Shown: piece by piece, positions 1 through 6,681 of the stretch | How positions within the stretch are numbered: position 1 is the first letter of the stretch | Layout of the letters: each line of letters begins with the position of its first letter | Made by a program: the position numbers and the translations under genes | Notes under the pieces: generated by a model | Seen by the model: only the letters and a program-made list of their open reading frames with translations | Told to the model about the DNA's origin: nothing | The model's database searches: none | Source: an uncultured Eubacteriaceae bacterium | Lineage (GTDB): Bacteria; Bacillota; Clostridia; Eubacteriales; Eubacteriaceae | Reading direction: 5' to 3' | Assembly (NCBI GenBank): GCA_947630385.1 | Contig: CANRHG010000021.1 | Coordinates: 1-17,331, forward strand | Length of the DNA: 17,331 nt

Positions 1-90
1 AAAGCGTTCTGGTCGGACGGCTATTTTGCCTGTAGCGTAGGAGAAGTTTCGGAAGAGACGGTTAAAAGATATATCGAGAATCAGGGATAA
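1..90 (+). CDS. tnpA: IS200/IS605-family Y1 transposase TnpA, C-terminal fragment (5' end outside window)
   Basis: The window opens inside a reading frame of 29 codons that ends at TAA (88-90). The visible residues include FWSDGYFACSVG followed by a helix ending VKRYIENQ. This matches the C-terminus of the small HUH/Y1 transposases of the IS200/IS605 family. There the Tyr of YIENQ is the nucleophile that forms the 5'-phosphotyrosine bond with single-stranded DNA, and the Gln four residues later helps bind the metal. Both residues are present, so the catalytic C-terminus is intact. The HUH motif would lie upstream of the window. A terminal hairpin follows 14 bp downstream, as expected for an IS right end. 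No TnpB frame follows, so on this side it resembles an IS200-type, tnpA-only element. Whether it is intact cannot be judged here. Confidence 0.85.
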   Translation, partial: KAFWSDGYFACSVGEVSEETVKRYIENQG

Positions 91-103
91 GCCGGCGCTC
101 GCT

Positions 104-126
104 CCCACCACCTGAAAGGAAGTGGG
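104..126 (+). repeat. Subterminal imperfect hairpin of the IS right end
   Basis: CCCAC (104-108) pairs with GTGGG (122-126). Inside is an asymmetric CA/AA interruption, then CCT (111-113) pairing with AGG (117-119) around a GAA loop. A short stem with unpaired bases just downstream of tnpA is the typical TnpA-binding element of IS200/IS605 ends. The GTG at 122 that opens the following reading frame lies inside this hairpin and is not a credible start codon. Confidence 0.7.
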
Positions 127-127
127 T

Positions 128-860
128 TTCCGCGCCAAAGGATTGTATGAAAACCGGTATTTACTAAGTAAGTGGATTCTCACAGACGATAACGGTCAAG
201 AATACGACGTGCAAAGCCTATTTGAAACTTACCTACGTTATGGTGGCTTTCTCTCGCTAAGCGATTTTGATCAAAACGAAGAACGGATCCAAACCGAATT
301 AAACGATCTATATCAAACGATCATTTTAAGAGACGTAGTTTATTCTCGCCTTATTAATCCGAAAAGAGCAATCACCGATCCGGCCTTACTGGATAAAGTT
401 CTTAATCATCTTCTTGAAACGGCAGGAAATTCCATATCTTATAATAAAGTCACTAACGCGCTTATTAACTTAGATTCGGTCAAAGAAAGCAAGCCAAACA
501 ATAAAACGATCACTTCCTACGTTAAAGCTCTGATCGAAGCTTTTATTCTTTACGAAGTCGGACGCTTTGATGTAAAAGGGAAAAAAATTTTAACGACCGT
601 AAATAAATACTATTTGGTAGACACCGGTAAAAGAAATCGACTTCTTAGCTACCAGGAGTCAGAAAAAATTTTATATTCAGGTCACCGCTTCGCTTGAGAG
701 GCCGGAAGTTTTGAAAAGGGAATTATCCCCATTTAAATTGGTCAAAGACGTTGGAAGAAAACTCATCATTACCAGAGATCTTAATGCCTCTTACAGGACC
801 GTAAGTGACGTAGAGATCGTTCCGATCCTGGATTTCTTGCTTGCTCCCGACAACTTTTAA
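128..860 (+). pseudogene. Decayed AAA_14/DUF4143 family ATPase, 5'-truncated with internal deletion/frameshift
   Basis: Two collinear pieces of one gene are visible. The first, in the frame running from about 128 to 697, contains FETYLRYGGF, LYQTIILRDVV, NKTITSYVKALIEAFILYEV, a KGKKIL motif and NKYYLVDTGKRN. These mark the DUF4143-side half of AAA_14-type ATPases. Its last residues (about GHRFA, from 681 on) are out-of-frame read-through to a stop. The second piece starts in another frame near 681 (VTASLERPEVLKRELSPFKL) and runs to TAA at 858-860. It matches the family's extreme C-terminus. The N-terminal Walker A/B domain is absent, cut off at the IS end, and the stretch normally lying between DTG.RN and the QVT segment, roughly 100 residues, is missing at about 680. 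Family members are typically around 400 residues and about 240 remain. The function of the family is poorly defined. This copy should be inactive. It is AT-rich compared with the genes that follow, which fits foreign or unselected DNA. Confidence 0.8.
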
Positions 861-873
861 GAGAAACGAAAAA

Positions 874-899
874 GGACGCCACCACGGCGTCCATTTTTT
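874..899. terminator. Bidirectional intrinsic terminator downstream of pgi
   Basis: GGACGCC (874-880) and GGCGTCC (886-892) form a perfect 7-bp GC-rich stem with an ACCAC loop. On the plus strand it is followed by ATTTTTT. On the minus strand it is followed by TTTTTCG, the complement of the A-run at 869-873. It starts 11 bp beyond the pgi stop, so it ends pgi transcription and also blocks read-through from the IS/ATPase remnant. Confidence 0.9.
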
Positions 900-902
900 G
901 TC

Positions 903-2258
903 TTATTGCAGGCGTTTTTTCAGGTCTTCGGTCAGATCTTCGTACCCCGGTTTTCCTAAAAGACCAAACATGTTACGTTTGTAAGCTTCAACACCCGGTT
1001 GATCGAACGGATTGATCCCCAGCGTGTAACCGGAAACGCCGACGGCAAATTCAAAGAAATAGAACAAACTTCCGAGCGAAAAAGCGTCCTGTTGTGGAAT
1101 GTTGACGATCAGATTCGGGACCTGTCCATCGGTATGGGCGAGTCTCGTTCCGTGCATCGCGTTCTTATTGACAAAATCGAAGGTTTTACCCGATAAGTAA
1201 TTGATCCCGTCGATGTCGACCGGTTCTTCATCGATCGTTACGTCGCTCGGTGGGTTTTCTACGTTTAGAACCGTTTCAAACATGATCCGAGTCCCGTCCT
1301 GGATGAATTGTCCCAAAGAGTGAAGATCCGTCGACAGATCGTAACTGGCCGGGAAGAGCCCGCGGCCGTCTTTTCCTTCGGATTCACCGTATAACTGTTT
1401 CCACCATTCGGCCAGGTTATGAAGGCTAGGTTCGTAATCGACGAGCACTTCCATGACTTTTCCTTCACGCAGGAAGAGGTTTCGTAGCGCCGCGTACTGG
1501 AGGGATGGATTTTCATCGAAGTCTTTGTCCAGGCTGATCTTTCTTTGTGCGGCAGCGCCTTCTAGAAGTGCGTCTACGTCGCCTCCGGCTACGGCTATCG
1601 GTAAGAGCCCAACGGGCGTTAGTACCGAGAAACGTCCTCCTACATCGTCCGGGATGACAAAGGTAGTATAGCCTTCTTCGTCCGCCATCGAACGAAGCGC
1701 GCCTCTTGCCTTGTCGGTCGTCGCGTAGATACGTTTTGCCGCGCCTTCGGGCCCGTATTTCTTTTCAAGCATCTTCTTGAAAATACGGAAAGCGATGGCC
1801 GGTTCGGTCGTCGTCCCGGATTTGGAGATAACGTTTACACTAAAGTCGCGGTCGCCGATGATGCGGATAAGATCGTTGAGGTAAGACCCGCTGATGTCTT
1901 TACCGGCGAAATAGACTTCCGGAGCGCCTCCACGTTGCTCTTTGGTGAGCTGATTGTTAAAGCTTGGCGTTAAAAACTCGATCGCGGCCCGGGCTCCAAG
2001 ATAACTTCCGCCGATTCCGATAACGACAAAGACTTCGGAGTCGTCTCTTATCGTCTTGGCCGCTTCTTTGATGCGTTCTAGTTCTTCCTTATCGTAATCG
2101 ACCGGAAGATCGATCCAACCGAGGAAATCTTTTCCAAGACCTTCCCGTGTTAAGAGTTCTTCTTTGGAATGACTGACAATTTCACCCATGCGGTCAATTT
2201 CACGCTGTTCGACAAATTCCAGTGCTGGTTTATAATCAAAGCTAACCGTTTTATTCAT
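903..2258 (-). CDS. pgi: Glucose-6-phosphate isomerase
   Basis: The 451-residue protein interconverts glucose 6-phosphate and fructose 6-phosphate in the cytoplasm, linking glycolysis to sugar-nucleotide synthesis. Visible family marks are the sugar-phosphate loop GIGGSYLGARAAIEFL, VISKSGTTTEPAIAF, the first PGI signature (DVGGRFSVLTPVGLLPIAVAG region) and the second signature (GSLFYFFEF ... NPFDQPGVEAYKRNMF). Length and sequence type agree with the roughly 450-residue Bacillota enzymes, not the 550-residue proteobacterial form. The start is the ATG at 2256-2258, preceded by AGGAGAAATAGC. A longer in-frame reading to 2432 adds 58 residues unlike the family and would run over the start of the divergent kinase gene, so it is rejected. 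The gene is monocistronic and ends at a strong terminator. All signature regions are intact. Confidence 0.97.
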   Translation of the reverse strand: MNKTVSFDYKPALEFVEQREIDRMGEIVSHSKEELLTREGLGKDFLGWIDLPVDYDKEELERIKEAAKTIRDDSEVFVVIGIGGSYLGARAAIEFLTPSFNNQLTKEQRGGAPEVYFAGKDISGSYLNDLIRIIGDRDFSVNVISKSGTTTEPAIAFRIFKKMLEKKYGPEGAAKRIYATTDKARGALRSMADEEGYTTFVIPDDVGGRFSVLTPVGLLPIAVAGGDVDALLEGAAAQRKISLDKDFDENPSLQYAALRNLFLREGKVMEVLVDYEPSLHNLAEWWKQLYGESEGKDGRGLFPASYDLSTDLHSLGQFIQDGTRIMFETVLNVENPPSDVTIDEEPVDIDGINYLSGKTFDFVNKNAMHGTRLAHTDGQVPNLIVNIPQQDAFSLGSLFYFFEFAVGVSGYTLGINPFDQPGVEAYKRNMFGLLGKPGYEDLTEDLKKRLQ

Positions 2259-2379
2259 GCTATTTCTCCTGATAGTTTTCTGTAATAGGTTGTATCCCAA
2301 TTCACTAAAAAATAACAAGGAAAAATAAAACCGAAACGAATGCACCACCGGTTTTGATAAAATAAAACCAGGAGGTAGC
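2259..2379. promoter_or_regulatory. Divergent intergenic region of pgi and the cytidylate-kinase-like gene
   Basis: This 121-bp AT-rich spacer must carry the promoters of two divergent genes. The ribosome sites are clear: AGGAGAAATAGC before the pgi ATG and AGGAGGTAGC before the kinase GTG. An inverted repeat AAAACCG (2327-2333) / CGGTTTT (2349-2355) with a 15-bp spacer lies on the kinase side and could be an operator or a weak hairpin. I found no -35/-10 pair close enough to consensus to assign in either direction. Confidence 0.4.
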
Positions 2380-2973
2380 GTGTTTAAATCGATTTGTATA
2401 GAAAGACAGTTTGGAAGTGGCGGAAGAGCCATCGGAAAGATCTTATCGCAAACCCTGGGTTACGCTTTTTTCGATTCCAAACTCGTCGATATGGCCGCCG
2501 GGATCAACCACGATCTGGCGGCGAAAGAAGATGAGGAATTTGTCAACCCCTGGCGCTACATACCGGGAAGCTTTGGCGTTACGCCGGAAGCGTTCGGCCA
2601 CACCGGCCCGGAACAAATGTTTCATAGGCAAGAGCGGATCATAAGAGAGGAAGCAGAAAAACAAAACTGCATCTTCGTCGGGCGCTGTGCGGCTCAGGCC
2701 CTGGAAAATAGTGATGCGGAAAAAATCAGCCTTTTTATTTACGCTCCCGTCGACTGGCGAATCGACCGTCTGATCAAGACCGAAGGCTATTACGACGAAA
2801 AAGAAGCCTACAGCCGGATGCGTAAAAAAGACCGTGACCGGTACAACTACTTCAAGTATCATACCGGCCAAATTTATAACGATCCGACCAATTACGACCT
2901 CTGTGTCAATTCCTCGGTCTTAGGCATCAACGGGTCCGCCAAGTTTTTGGTGGACTACATCAATTTCCGTTAA
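2380..2973 (+). CDS. Cytidylate kinase-like family protein (Cytidylate_kin2 type)
   Basis: This 197-residue cytoplasmic P-loop protein begins ICIERQFGSGGRAIGKILSQTLG. That is the variant phosphate-binding loop of cytidylate-kinase-like proteins, where GSGGR replaces a classic GxxGxGKS. A central FVGRCAAQAL strand-helix and a later SLFIYAP..WRIDRL segment, followed by an Arg-rich lid-like stretch (RMRKKDRDRYNYFKYHTG), fit the family. Substrate and role are not established for this family, so dCMP/CMP phosphorylation here is only a guess. The GTG start at 2380 is set by AGGAGG at 2370-2375, four bases upstream. The gene diverges from pgi. Its last 54 bases are antisense to the 3' end of the convergent glycosyltransferase gene. 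No terminator is visible after its stop. Confidence 0.85.
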   Translation: MFKSICIERQFGSGGRAIGKILSQTLGYAFFDSKLVDMAAGINHDLAAKEDEEFVNPWRYIPGSFGVTPEAFGHTGPEQMFHRQERIIREEAEKQNCIFVGRCAAQALENSDAEKISLFIYAPVDWRIDRLIKTEGYYDEKEAYSRMRKKDRDRYNYFKYHTGQIYNDPTNYDLCVNSSVLGINGSAKFLVDYINFR

Positions 2974-3933
2974 AAAACGTTTCGCAACCTGCAGTCCGGC
3001 GTAGAGAGCCGTTTCGGCGGTCATCTTCGCCTGGATCTTCAGGTAATTCTTTAAACTCCCCTTTTTTGTCCTTTTTAAATTTTTACATCCCTCAATCCCC
3101 GCTTTTAGACCGCTTACGTAGGCGTTGTCGTAACCGAGGTGTCTGAAATACAAATACTTGACGCCAAAACCGACGAGTAAAAACGGAAAATTAAGGGCGA
3201 TTTGCCAGTCGGGCATATTCTTATAAATGATGTAAATGTTGTTCCTCGCCGAAAGCTCGACCTTTTGGTAAGAATAACGCTGCCCTCCGGCAAGGGTCGC
3301 CGAACCGATGTGATAACAGACGGCCTCGGGTTCGTAAATGTTTTCGTAACCCTGGATCCGGGCACGCCAACCGACGTCGACGTCTTCGAGGTAGGCGTAG
3401 TGGGCTTCATCAAACAGGCCGATCTCGTTAAAAACGTCGCTCCGGTAAAGTCCCGCGCCGGCACAGGCCGAAAAAACGCTCGCCCTTTTATCAAAAAAGC
3501 GCCGTGGGAAACCGTCCCCACGCTTGTAGATCCATCCGAAGACCGTATAATCGTCGCCCGCGTCGTCGATAAGTCCGGGTTCTTTATACCGCAGCATTTT
3601 TGGCGATACGGAAAAAATCTCCGGCGAGTTCATTGCTTCTACGATATTTTCCAAAAAATCCTCACACAAAATGACGTCGTTGTTAAGAAGCAGGCTGTAC
3701 TTTCCCCGGCTGTTTTGAAGGCCTACGTTGACGGACCCGGCAAAACCGAGATTTTCTTTGTTTTCTATGACCCTAACCGGGTACTTCTTTAAAAGCTCGA
3801 GAGACGAATCACTCGAGGCGTCGTCCACGACGAGGACCTCATAGTCTTTAAAGCTCTGTCTAAAGATACTTTCAAGGCAGGGCCCAAGCAGTTTTTCTCC
3901 GTTGTAATTGGGAATAATGATTTGAACTAACAT
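2920..3933 (-). CDS. Single-domain GT2 family glycosyltransferase (WcaE/rhamnosyltransferase-like)
   Basis: The 337-residue protein has a GT-A fold start (VQIIIPNYNGEKLLGPCLESI), the nucleotide-binding DDAS region (37-40), NLGFAGSVNVGL, the metal-binding NND (84-86) in place of DXD, and the acceptor/catalytic LEDVDVGWR (182-190). These are marks of GT2 enzymes that transfer rhamnose or similar sugars to surface polysaccharides. A hydrophobic segment (about 244-262) probably touches the membrane. The donor is not deducible, though dTDP-rhamnose is plausible given rmlB in the neighbouring cluster. The ATG at 3931-3933 follows GGGAGTTTTTTT, so its SD lies in the 3' arm of the terminator hairpin behind the upstream wall-hydrolase gene. 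The last 17 codons overlap the convergent kinase gene. Confidence 0.88.
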   Translation of the reverse strand: MLVQIIIPNYNGEKLLGPCLESIFRQSFKDYEVLVVDDASSDSSLELLKKYPVRVIENKENLGFAGSVNVGLQNSRGKYSLLLNNDVILCEDFLENIVEAMNSPEIFSVSPKMLRYKEPGLIDDAGDDYTVFGWIYKRGDGFPRRFFDKRASVFSACAGAGLYRSDVFNEIGLFDEAHYAYLEDVDVGWRARIQGYENIYEPEAVCYHIGSATLAGGQRYSYQKVELSARNNIYIIYKNMPDWQIALNFPFLLVGFGVKYLYFRHLGYDNAYVSGLKAGIEGCKNLKRTKKGSLKNYLKIQAKMTAETALYAGLQVAKRFLTEIDVVHQKLGGPVDA

Positions 3934-3960
3934 AAAAAAACTCCCAGATTTCTCTGGGAG
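3934..3960 (-). terminator. Intrinsic terminator of the wall-hydrolase gene, overlapping the SD of the downstream GT2
   Basis: On the minus strand CTCCCAGA, a GAAA (GNRA) tetraloop, and TCTGGGAG form a perfect 8-bp stem, followed by seven T and then directly the ATG of the 337-aa glycosyltransferase. It starts 9 bp after the hydrolase stop codon. The GGGAG in the 3' arm is the only Shine-Dalgarno-like sequence before that ATG (spacing 7). So the same bases can end transcription and, in read-through RNA, hide the ribosome site. Confidence 0.85.
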
Positions 3961-3969
3961 AGAATAATT

Positions 3970-6507
3970 TTAAACGAGTTGGTTAATATAATTTACGATC
4001 TTGTCCGCGTACGTCGTATCCGCTGCCCATTTACCGCTGAGCCCGCCGATCGTCGTAACGCTTCCACGCGTAACGTAACCAAAACGGTTATCCACGCACG
4101 TCTGGTTTAGCGGATCGGTCGAAGCGTAGGCTTTTAGATGTTGAATCTGTGCCCTCACGCCCACGCGGATCCCGTTGGCGTTGTCTCCGTAAGAGGAGAA
4201 GTCTTCGCCACGGACGCCGCCACCGGTCGCTCCTAGACCTGCGAAATTGAACTGACTGATTTGTACATCGCCACCGAAACGTAAGAAGCCGGTTTCGAGC
4301 ATCGCCTGACAGAAGGCTAAGTCCACACGGACGTTTTCTGCGGCACACTCATCGATGTACATCTGAACGAGATCCCCAAGACCGACGCCGCGCGCGGTGT
4401 AGTATTCCGGGAAACCGTTCGGATTTTGTTTGTTATAAAAATTAATTAGCTGTGTTGCACTCGTTCCGGAACTTCCCATGATCGGGGTATCCTTGGTGAC
4501 CGCTCCAGACTGAGCCGTCGCGCTGGCGGTCCCGACGAAAACACAACTTAAGTTTCCGGCGCTGTCGCTCGTATAGACGTGTACGTTGTACAGTCCACCG
4601 CCGGAGTGATTGTTGATGTCAAAACTTAAGACGTAATTGCCTTCCGCGTTACGGGTGGCTTCGTACCAGACCAGGTCGTCCTGTCCCCCGGCTTCGCTCC
4701 AGACGGGAACGAGAATCGAAATCCCCTGAGGTACGCCCGAGGCCGTGACCGTAAAGGAACTACCGGTCTGTGGGCTGATGCTAACATTAACCGCGGCAGG
4801 CGCCTGTTGCGACGTTCCCGCGAGATCGACAAAGCGTTCGGCTAAGCCCGTATAATTTCCGGCCGGATCGACCACGTAAACGTCGACGACGTAATTCTTA
4901 CTGTCTTTGACGGCACTTGCGTAATAGTTGCCCGAGGAATCGACATTGGCCTGGATCCATTCGACCGCGCTCGAACCGACGTCCGAGGGGTAGACGGCAA
5001 AGTAAACCTTGCTTACGCCATCCGGCGCTTCAAGACCCGTGACTTTCATCTGGATCTGGTTGCCCTCCGCTACCGCGGAGACGTCCTGGGCCCGGACCAC
5101 GCCGAACTCAACGGTCGTCTGGCCGATGAAGTTCATCCCGTTTTTCGTATAACTGTGGACCTGATACGTTCCCTTGCAGTTTGCGTGATCGCTGAGGTTG
5201 ATGACGTACTTCGACGATCCGTCCGCCTGTGGGGTACCTTCGGCCCAGATCAAATCATCCTGTCCGTCCTTTTCGCTCCAAACGGCAAAGAGGATCGCGC
5301 TGTAACCCGTCTTATGCGAGTAAGCGATGGCCTGTGTCGGTCCGGTACGGCTGGCGACGACTTCGCCCGAAAGAATGTTTGAGCTCGTGACTTCAACCAC
5401 CGGTGCCTCAACGCCGGTCTGGTTGCCTCCGCCGTCTTCGGCGTAGACGTGCGTAATGTAGCGGCCCGTCTGGCCTCCGTGCTCGCCGATATCAATGACG
5501 CAGGACCAGTTGCCCCCGCCGTTGTCTTTACCGTCTTTCCAAAGGAGGTCGTCCTGGCCTCCCGCTTCGGTCCACGAGGCAAAATGTACGGCTTTGATCC
5601 CGCTGTCGTCGCTTACGTTACACGAGATCGTAAAGGTCGTGCTTCCGGTTTGGGTAGCGCTGCTGGAGACCGAATTGATGATCGGTCTTTGGCTGTCCAC
5701 CGCAGGCGCCTGAGTCACGGACTGGCTTGGCGCCGAAGGCGCCGTAGAACCCGAGCCTCCTAAAAATTCGTCGACGGCGTCGGCGATGCGCCTTGAAGCT
5801 TCCGAAACGTACTGTTCGCTGGCAAGATAAGCCGCTTCGTTTGGATTGGATAAGAAGCCGCCTTCATAAAGGATACACGGACAGTGCGCGTGAGCCGGAA
5901 GATAGTCGTCGCGCTCGTAGATGTTTCTAAAGGCCAGATTGGGTATACCGTTCATATGGTTCTTGATGGCTTCCGCCAAAGTCTTGGAAGCTTGCGCTTC
6001 CGGAGACGGGGTAGAATCCCTGAGCGCCCCGGAACCGTCGGACCACATGTTGGGGGCCGTGTAGATTCCGCTTTGGTCATAGTTGCGGTAACTGCTCCAG
6101 TACAGTTCATAACCCGAAGAGCTCGTCCCACCCGAATTGTGGTGCAGGGAGAGGGCGAGATCGGGATTTACGCTGTTGACCGCGGCGCCAACGTTGGCAA
6201 GGTGGCTGCCTTCTTCCTGGCTGATGAGTTTTTGTCCTTGAAGTTCTGCGTCGGTCGTATGGGTGATGTAGACTTTGTAGCCACGATCGTTTAAAATACG
6301 AACGACCCGTCCCGCGAGTTCTTGGTTGAGCTGAGCCTCACTCTTATAAGCACTCGTGGCTCCCGAGTCATAGCCGAGACTATGGCCGGGCTGAATGACG
6401 ACGACCTTTTGATTGGCCGTCGAGACGGCGGAATAGGCCAAAAATAGCACGATAAAGCTTATCAAAAAGCCTAATACCGCCAACAATTTCTCTTTTTTTA
6501 TACTAAT
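3970..6507 (-). CDS. Secreted N-acetylmuramoyl-L-alanine amidase / glucosaminidase with four GBS-Bsp-like repeats
   Basis: This is a bifunctional peptidoglycan hydrolase of about 845 residues. Residue numbers here are from the TTG at 6484-6486; add 7 for the ATT start. A signal or anchor helix (1-22) precedes an Amidase_3 domain (28-244) with zinc ligands H35 (QPGH), E50 and H115 (SLHHNS) and catalytic E208 (LYEGGFLSN). Repeats at about 285-360, 385-462, 466-555 and 567-655 carry W(S/T)E..GQDDLxW motifs. The C-terminal glucosaminidase-type domain (676-838) has E731 (AMLETGF), NFAGLGATGG and YADKIVNYI. It should cleave both stem peptide and glycan strands in the wall. The TTG start leaves AGGAGG 30 bp away and removes the basic n-region. 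An in-frame ATT at 6505-6507 lies 9 bp after AGGAGG and adds SIKKEK, so I place the start there. It has its own promoter and terminator. There is no sortase motif. Confidence 0.93.
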   Translation of the reverse strand: MSIKKEKLLAVLGFLISFIVLFLAYSAVSTANQKVVVIQPGHSLGYDSGATSAYKSEAQLNQELAGRVVRILNDRGYKVYITHTTDAELQGQKLISQEEGSHLANVGAAVNSVNPDLALSLHHNSGGTSSSGYELYWSSYRNYDQSGIYTAPNMWSDGSGALRDSTPSPEAQASKTLAEAIKNHMNGIPNLAFRNIYERDDYLPAHAHCPCILYEGGFLSNPNEAAYLASEQYVSEASRRIADAVDEFLGGSGSTAPSAPSQSVTQAPAVDSQRPIINSVSSSATQTGSTTFTISCNVSDDSGIKAVHFASWTEAGGQDDLLWKDGKDNGGGNWSCVIDIGEHGGQTGRYITHVYAEDGGGNQTGVEAPVVEVTSSNILSGEVVASRTGPTQAIAYSHKTGYSAILFAVWSEKDGQDDLIWAEGTPQADGSSKYVINLSDHANCKGTYQVHSYTKNGMNFIGQTTVEFGVVRAQDVSAVAEGNQIQMKVTGLEAPDGVSKVYFAVYPSDVGSSAVEWIQANVDSSGNYYASAVKDSKNYVVDVYVVDPAGNYTGLAERFVDLAGTSQQAPAAVNVSISPQTGSSFTVTASGVPQGISILVPVWSEAGGQDDLVWYEATRNAEGNYVLSFDINNHSGGGLYNVHVYTSDSAGNLSCVFVGTASATAQSGAVTKDTPIMGSSGTSATQLINFYNKQNPNGFPEYYTARGVGLGDLVQMYIDECAAENVRVDLAFCQAMLETGFLRFGGDVQISQFNFAGLGATGGGVRGEDFSSYGDNANGIRVGVRAQIQHLKAYASTDPLNQTCVDNRFGYVTRGSVTTIGGLSGKWAADTTYADKIVNYINQLV
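4522..5634 (-). repeat. Four tandem GBS-Bsp-like protein repeats within the wall hydrolase
   Basis: The repeats span about 5634-5407, 5334-5101, 5091-4822 and 4788-4522 in reading order. Repeats 1, 2 and 4 keep the core W(S/T)E(A/K).GQDDL(L/I/V)W and a later Y..H.Y strand. Repeat 3 has YPSDVGSSAVEW at the core and has lost GQDDL. The coding DNA is also partly conserved around GGTCGTCCTG (for example 4675-4684 and 5548-5557). Their role is thought to be wall or carbohydrate attachment. That is from family association, not visible here. Confidence 0.75.
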
Positions 6508-6522
6508 ATAATTCGTCCTCCT
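6505..6522 (-). promoter_or_regulatory. Ribosome site and probable ATT start of the wall hydrolase
   Basis: AGGAGG (complement of 6517-6522) is followed after nine bases by ATT (complement of 6505-6507), in frame with the hydrolase. There is no ATG or GTG in frame between the SD and the hydrophobic helix. The only conventional alternative is the TTG pair at 6486-6481, 30 bp from the SD. The ATT reading gives a textbook n-region (ISIKKEK) before the hydrophobic core. Confidence 0.6.
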
Positions 6523-6555
6523 TTTATCTGGTTCGGAGCAGATTCCGTTAGGAGA

Positions 6556-6585
6556 AGTATATCATATGCGTTACAATCACCTCAA
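6556..6585 (-). promoter_or_regulatory. Sigma-A-type promoter with extended -10 for the wall hydrolase
   Basis: On the minus strand TTGAGG (6585-6580), an 18-bp spacer, and TATACT (6561-6556) preceded by TGA (an extended -10 TGn). TTGAGG matches four and TATACT five of six consensus positions. Transcription would begin near 6549, giving a leader of about 40 nt to the hydrolase start region. It separates hydrolase expression from the polysaccharide operon upstream. Confidence 0.65.
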
Positions 6586-6681
6586 TTTAAACCTCGTATA
6601 ACTTTAGTCGCTGACAAAAATTATCCGTTTTTAATACGAATAAAAGGAAATCTTTAAAAAATTTAAGCGAAGTTTTAGGTT
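6586..6681. other. AT-rich spacer after the last polysaccharide-operon gene
   Basis: This 96-bp spacer lies between the stop of the 588-aa glycosyltransferase and the hydrolase promoter. It contains runs such as CTTAAATTTTTTAAAG on the minus strand that could form a weak AT stem, but no convincing GC-rich terminator. Read-through from the polysaccharide operon into the hydrolase gene is therefore possible. I see no small gene or RNA in it. Confidence 0.4.

Larger units (their letters stand above)
1..126 (+). mobile_element. Right end of an IS200/IS605-type insertion sequence (partial)
   Basis: This span holds the 3' end of tnpA plus the subterminal hairpin that TnpA recognises in this family. 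The exact right cleavage site is not resolved. In these elements it lies a few to about 20 bases past the hairpin, so the IS/host boundary is probably between 127 and 145. The left end is outside the window. These elements have no terminal inverted repeats and make no target duplication, so the boundary cannot be read from flanking repeats. The DNA beyond it is a decayed ATPase gene in the same orientation. Confidence 0.7.

Noticed and set aside
122..127. GTG at 122 as the start of an intact ATPase-type gene
   Set aside because: It lies inside the IS right-end hairpin, has no proper SD, and the protein begins in mid-domain without Walker motifs.
2259..2432. A 58-residue N-terminal extension of glucose-6-phosphate isomerase
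   Set aside because: It is unlike the family, lies in the AT-rich spacer, overlaps the divergent kinase start, and the ATG at 2258 has a good SD.
3202..3792. A 196-codon open frame on the plus strand opposite the GT2 gene
   Set aside because: It is antisense to a well-supported glycosyltransferase, has no family motifs, and mirrors that gene's GC-rich third positions.
4522..5634. Repeated segments as a CRISPR-like or transposon repeat array
   Set aside because: The repeats are long, diverged, in frame, and encode GBS-Bsp-like protein domains.
5884..6294. A 136-codon plus-strand frame opposite the amidase domain
   Set aside because: It is a shadow of the amidase coding strand, with no SD and no recognisable protein features.
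6493..6499. Seven-base A/T run near the hydrolase start as a programmed frameshift site
   Set aside because: The other two frames close at stops just upstream and give no start with the SD; the ATT reading needs no frameshift.
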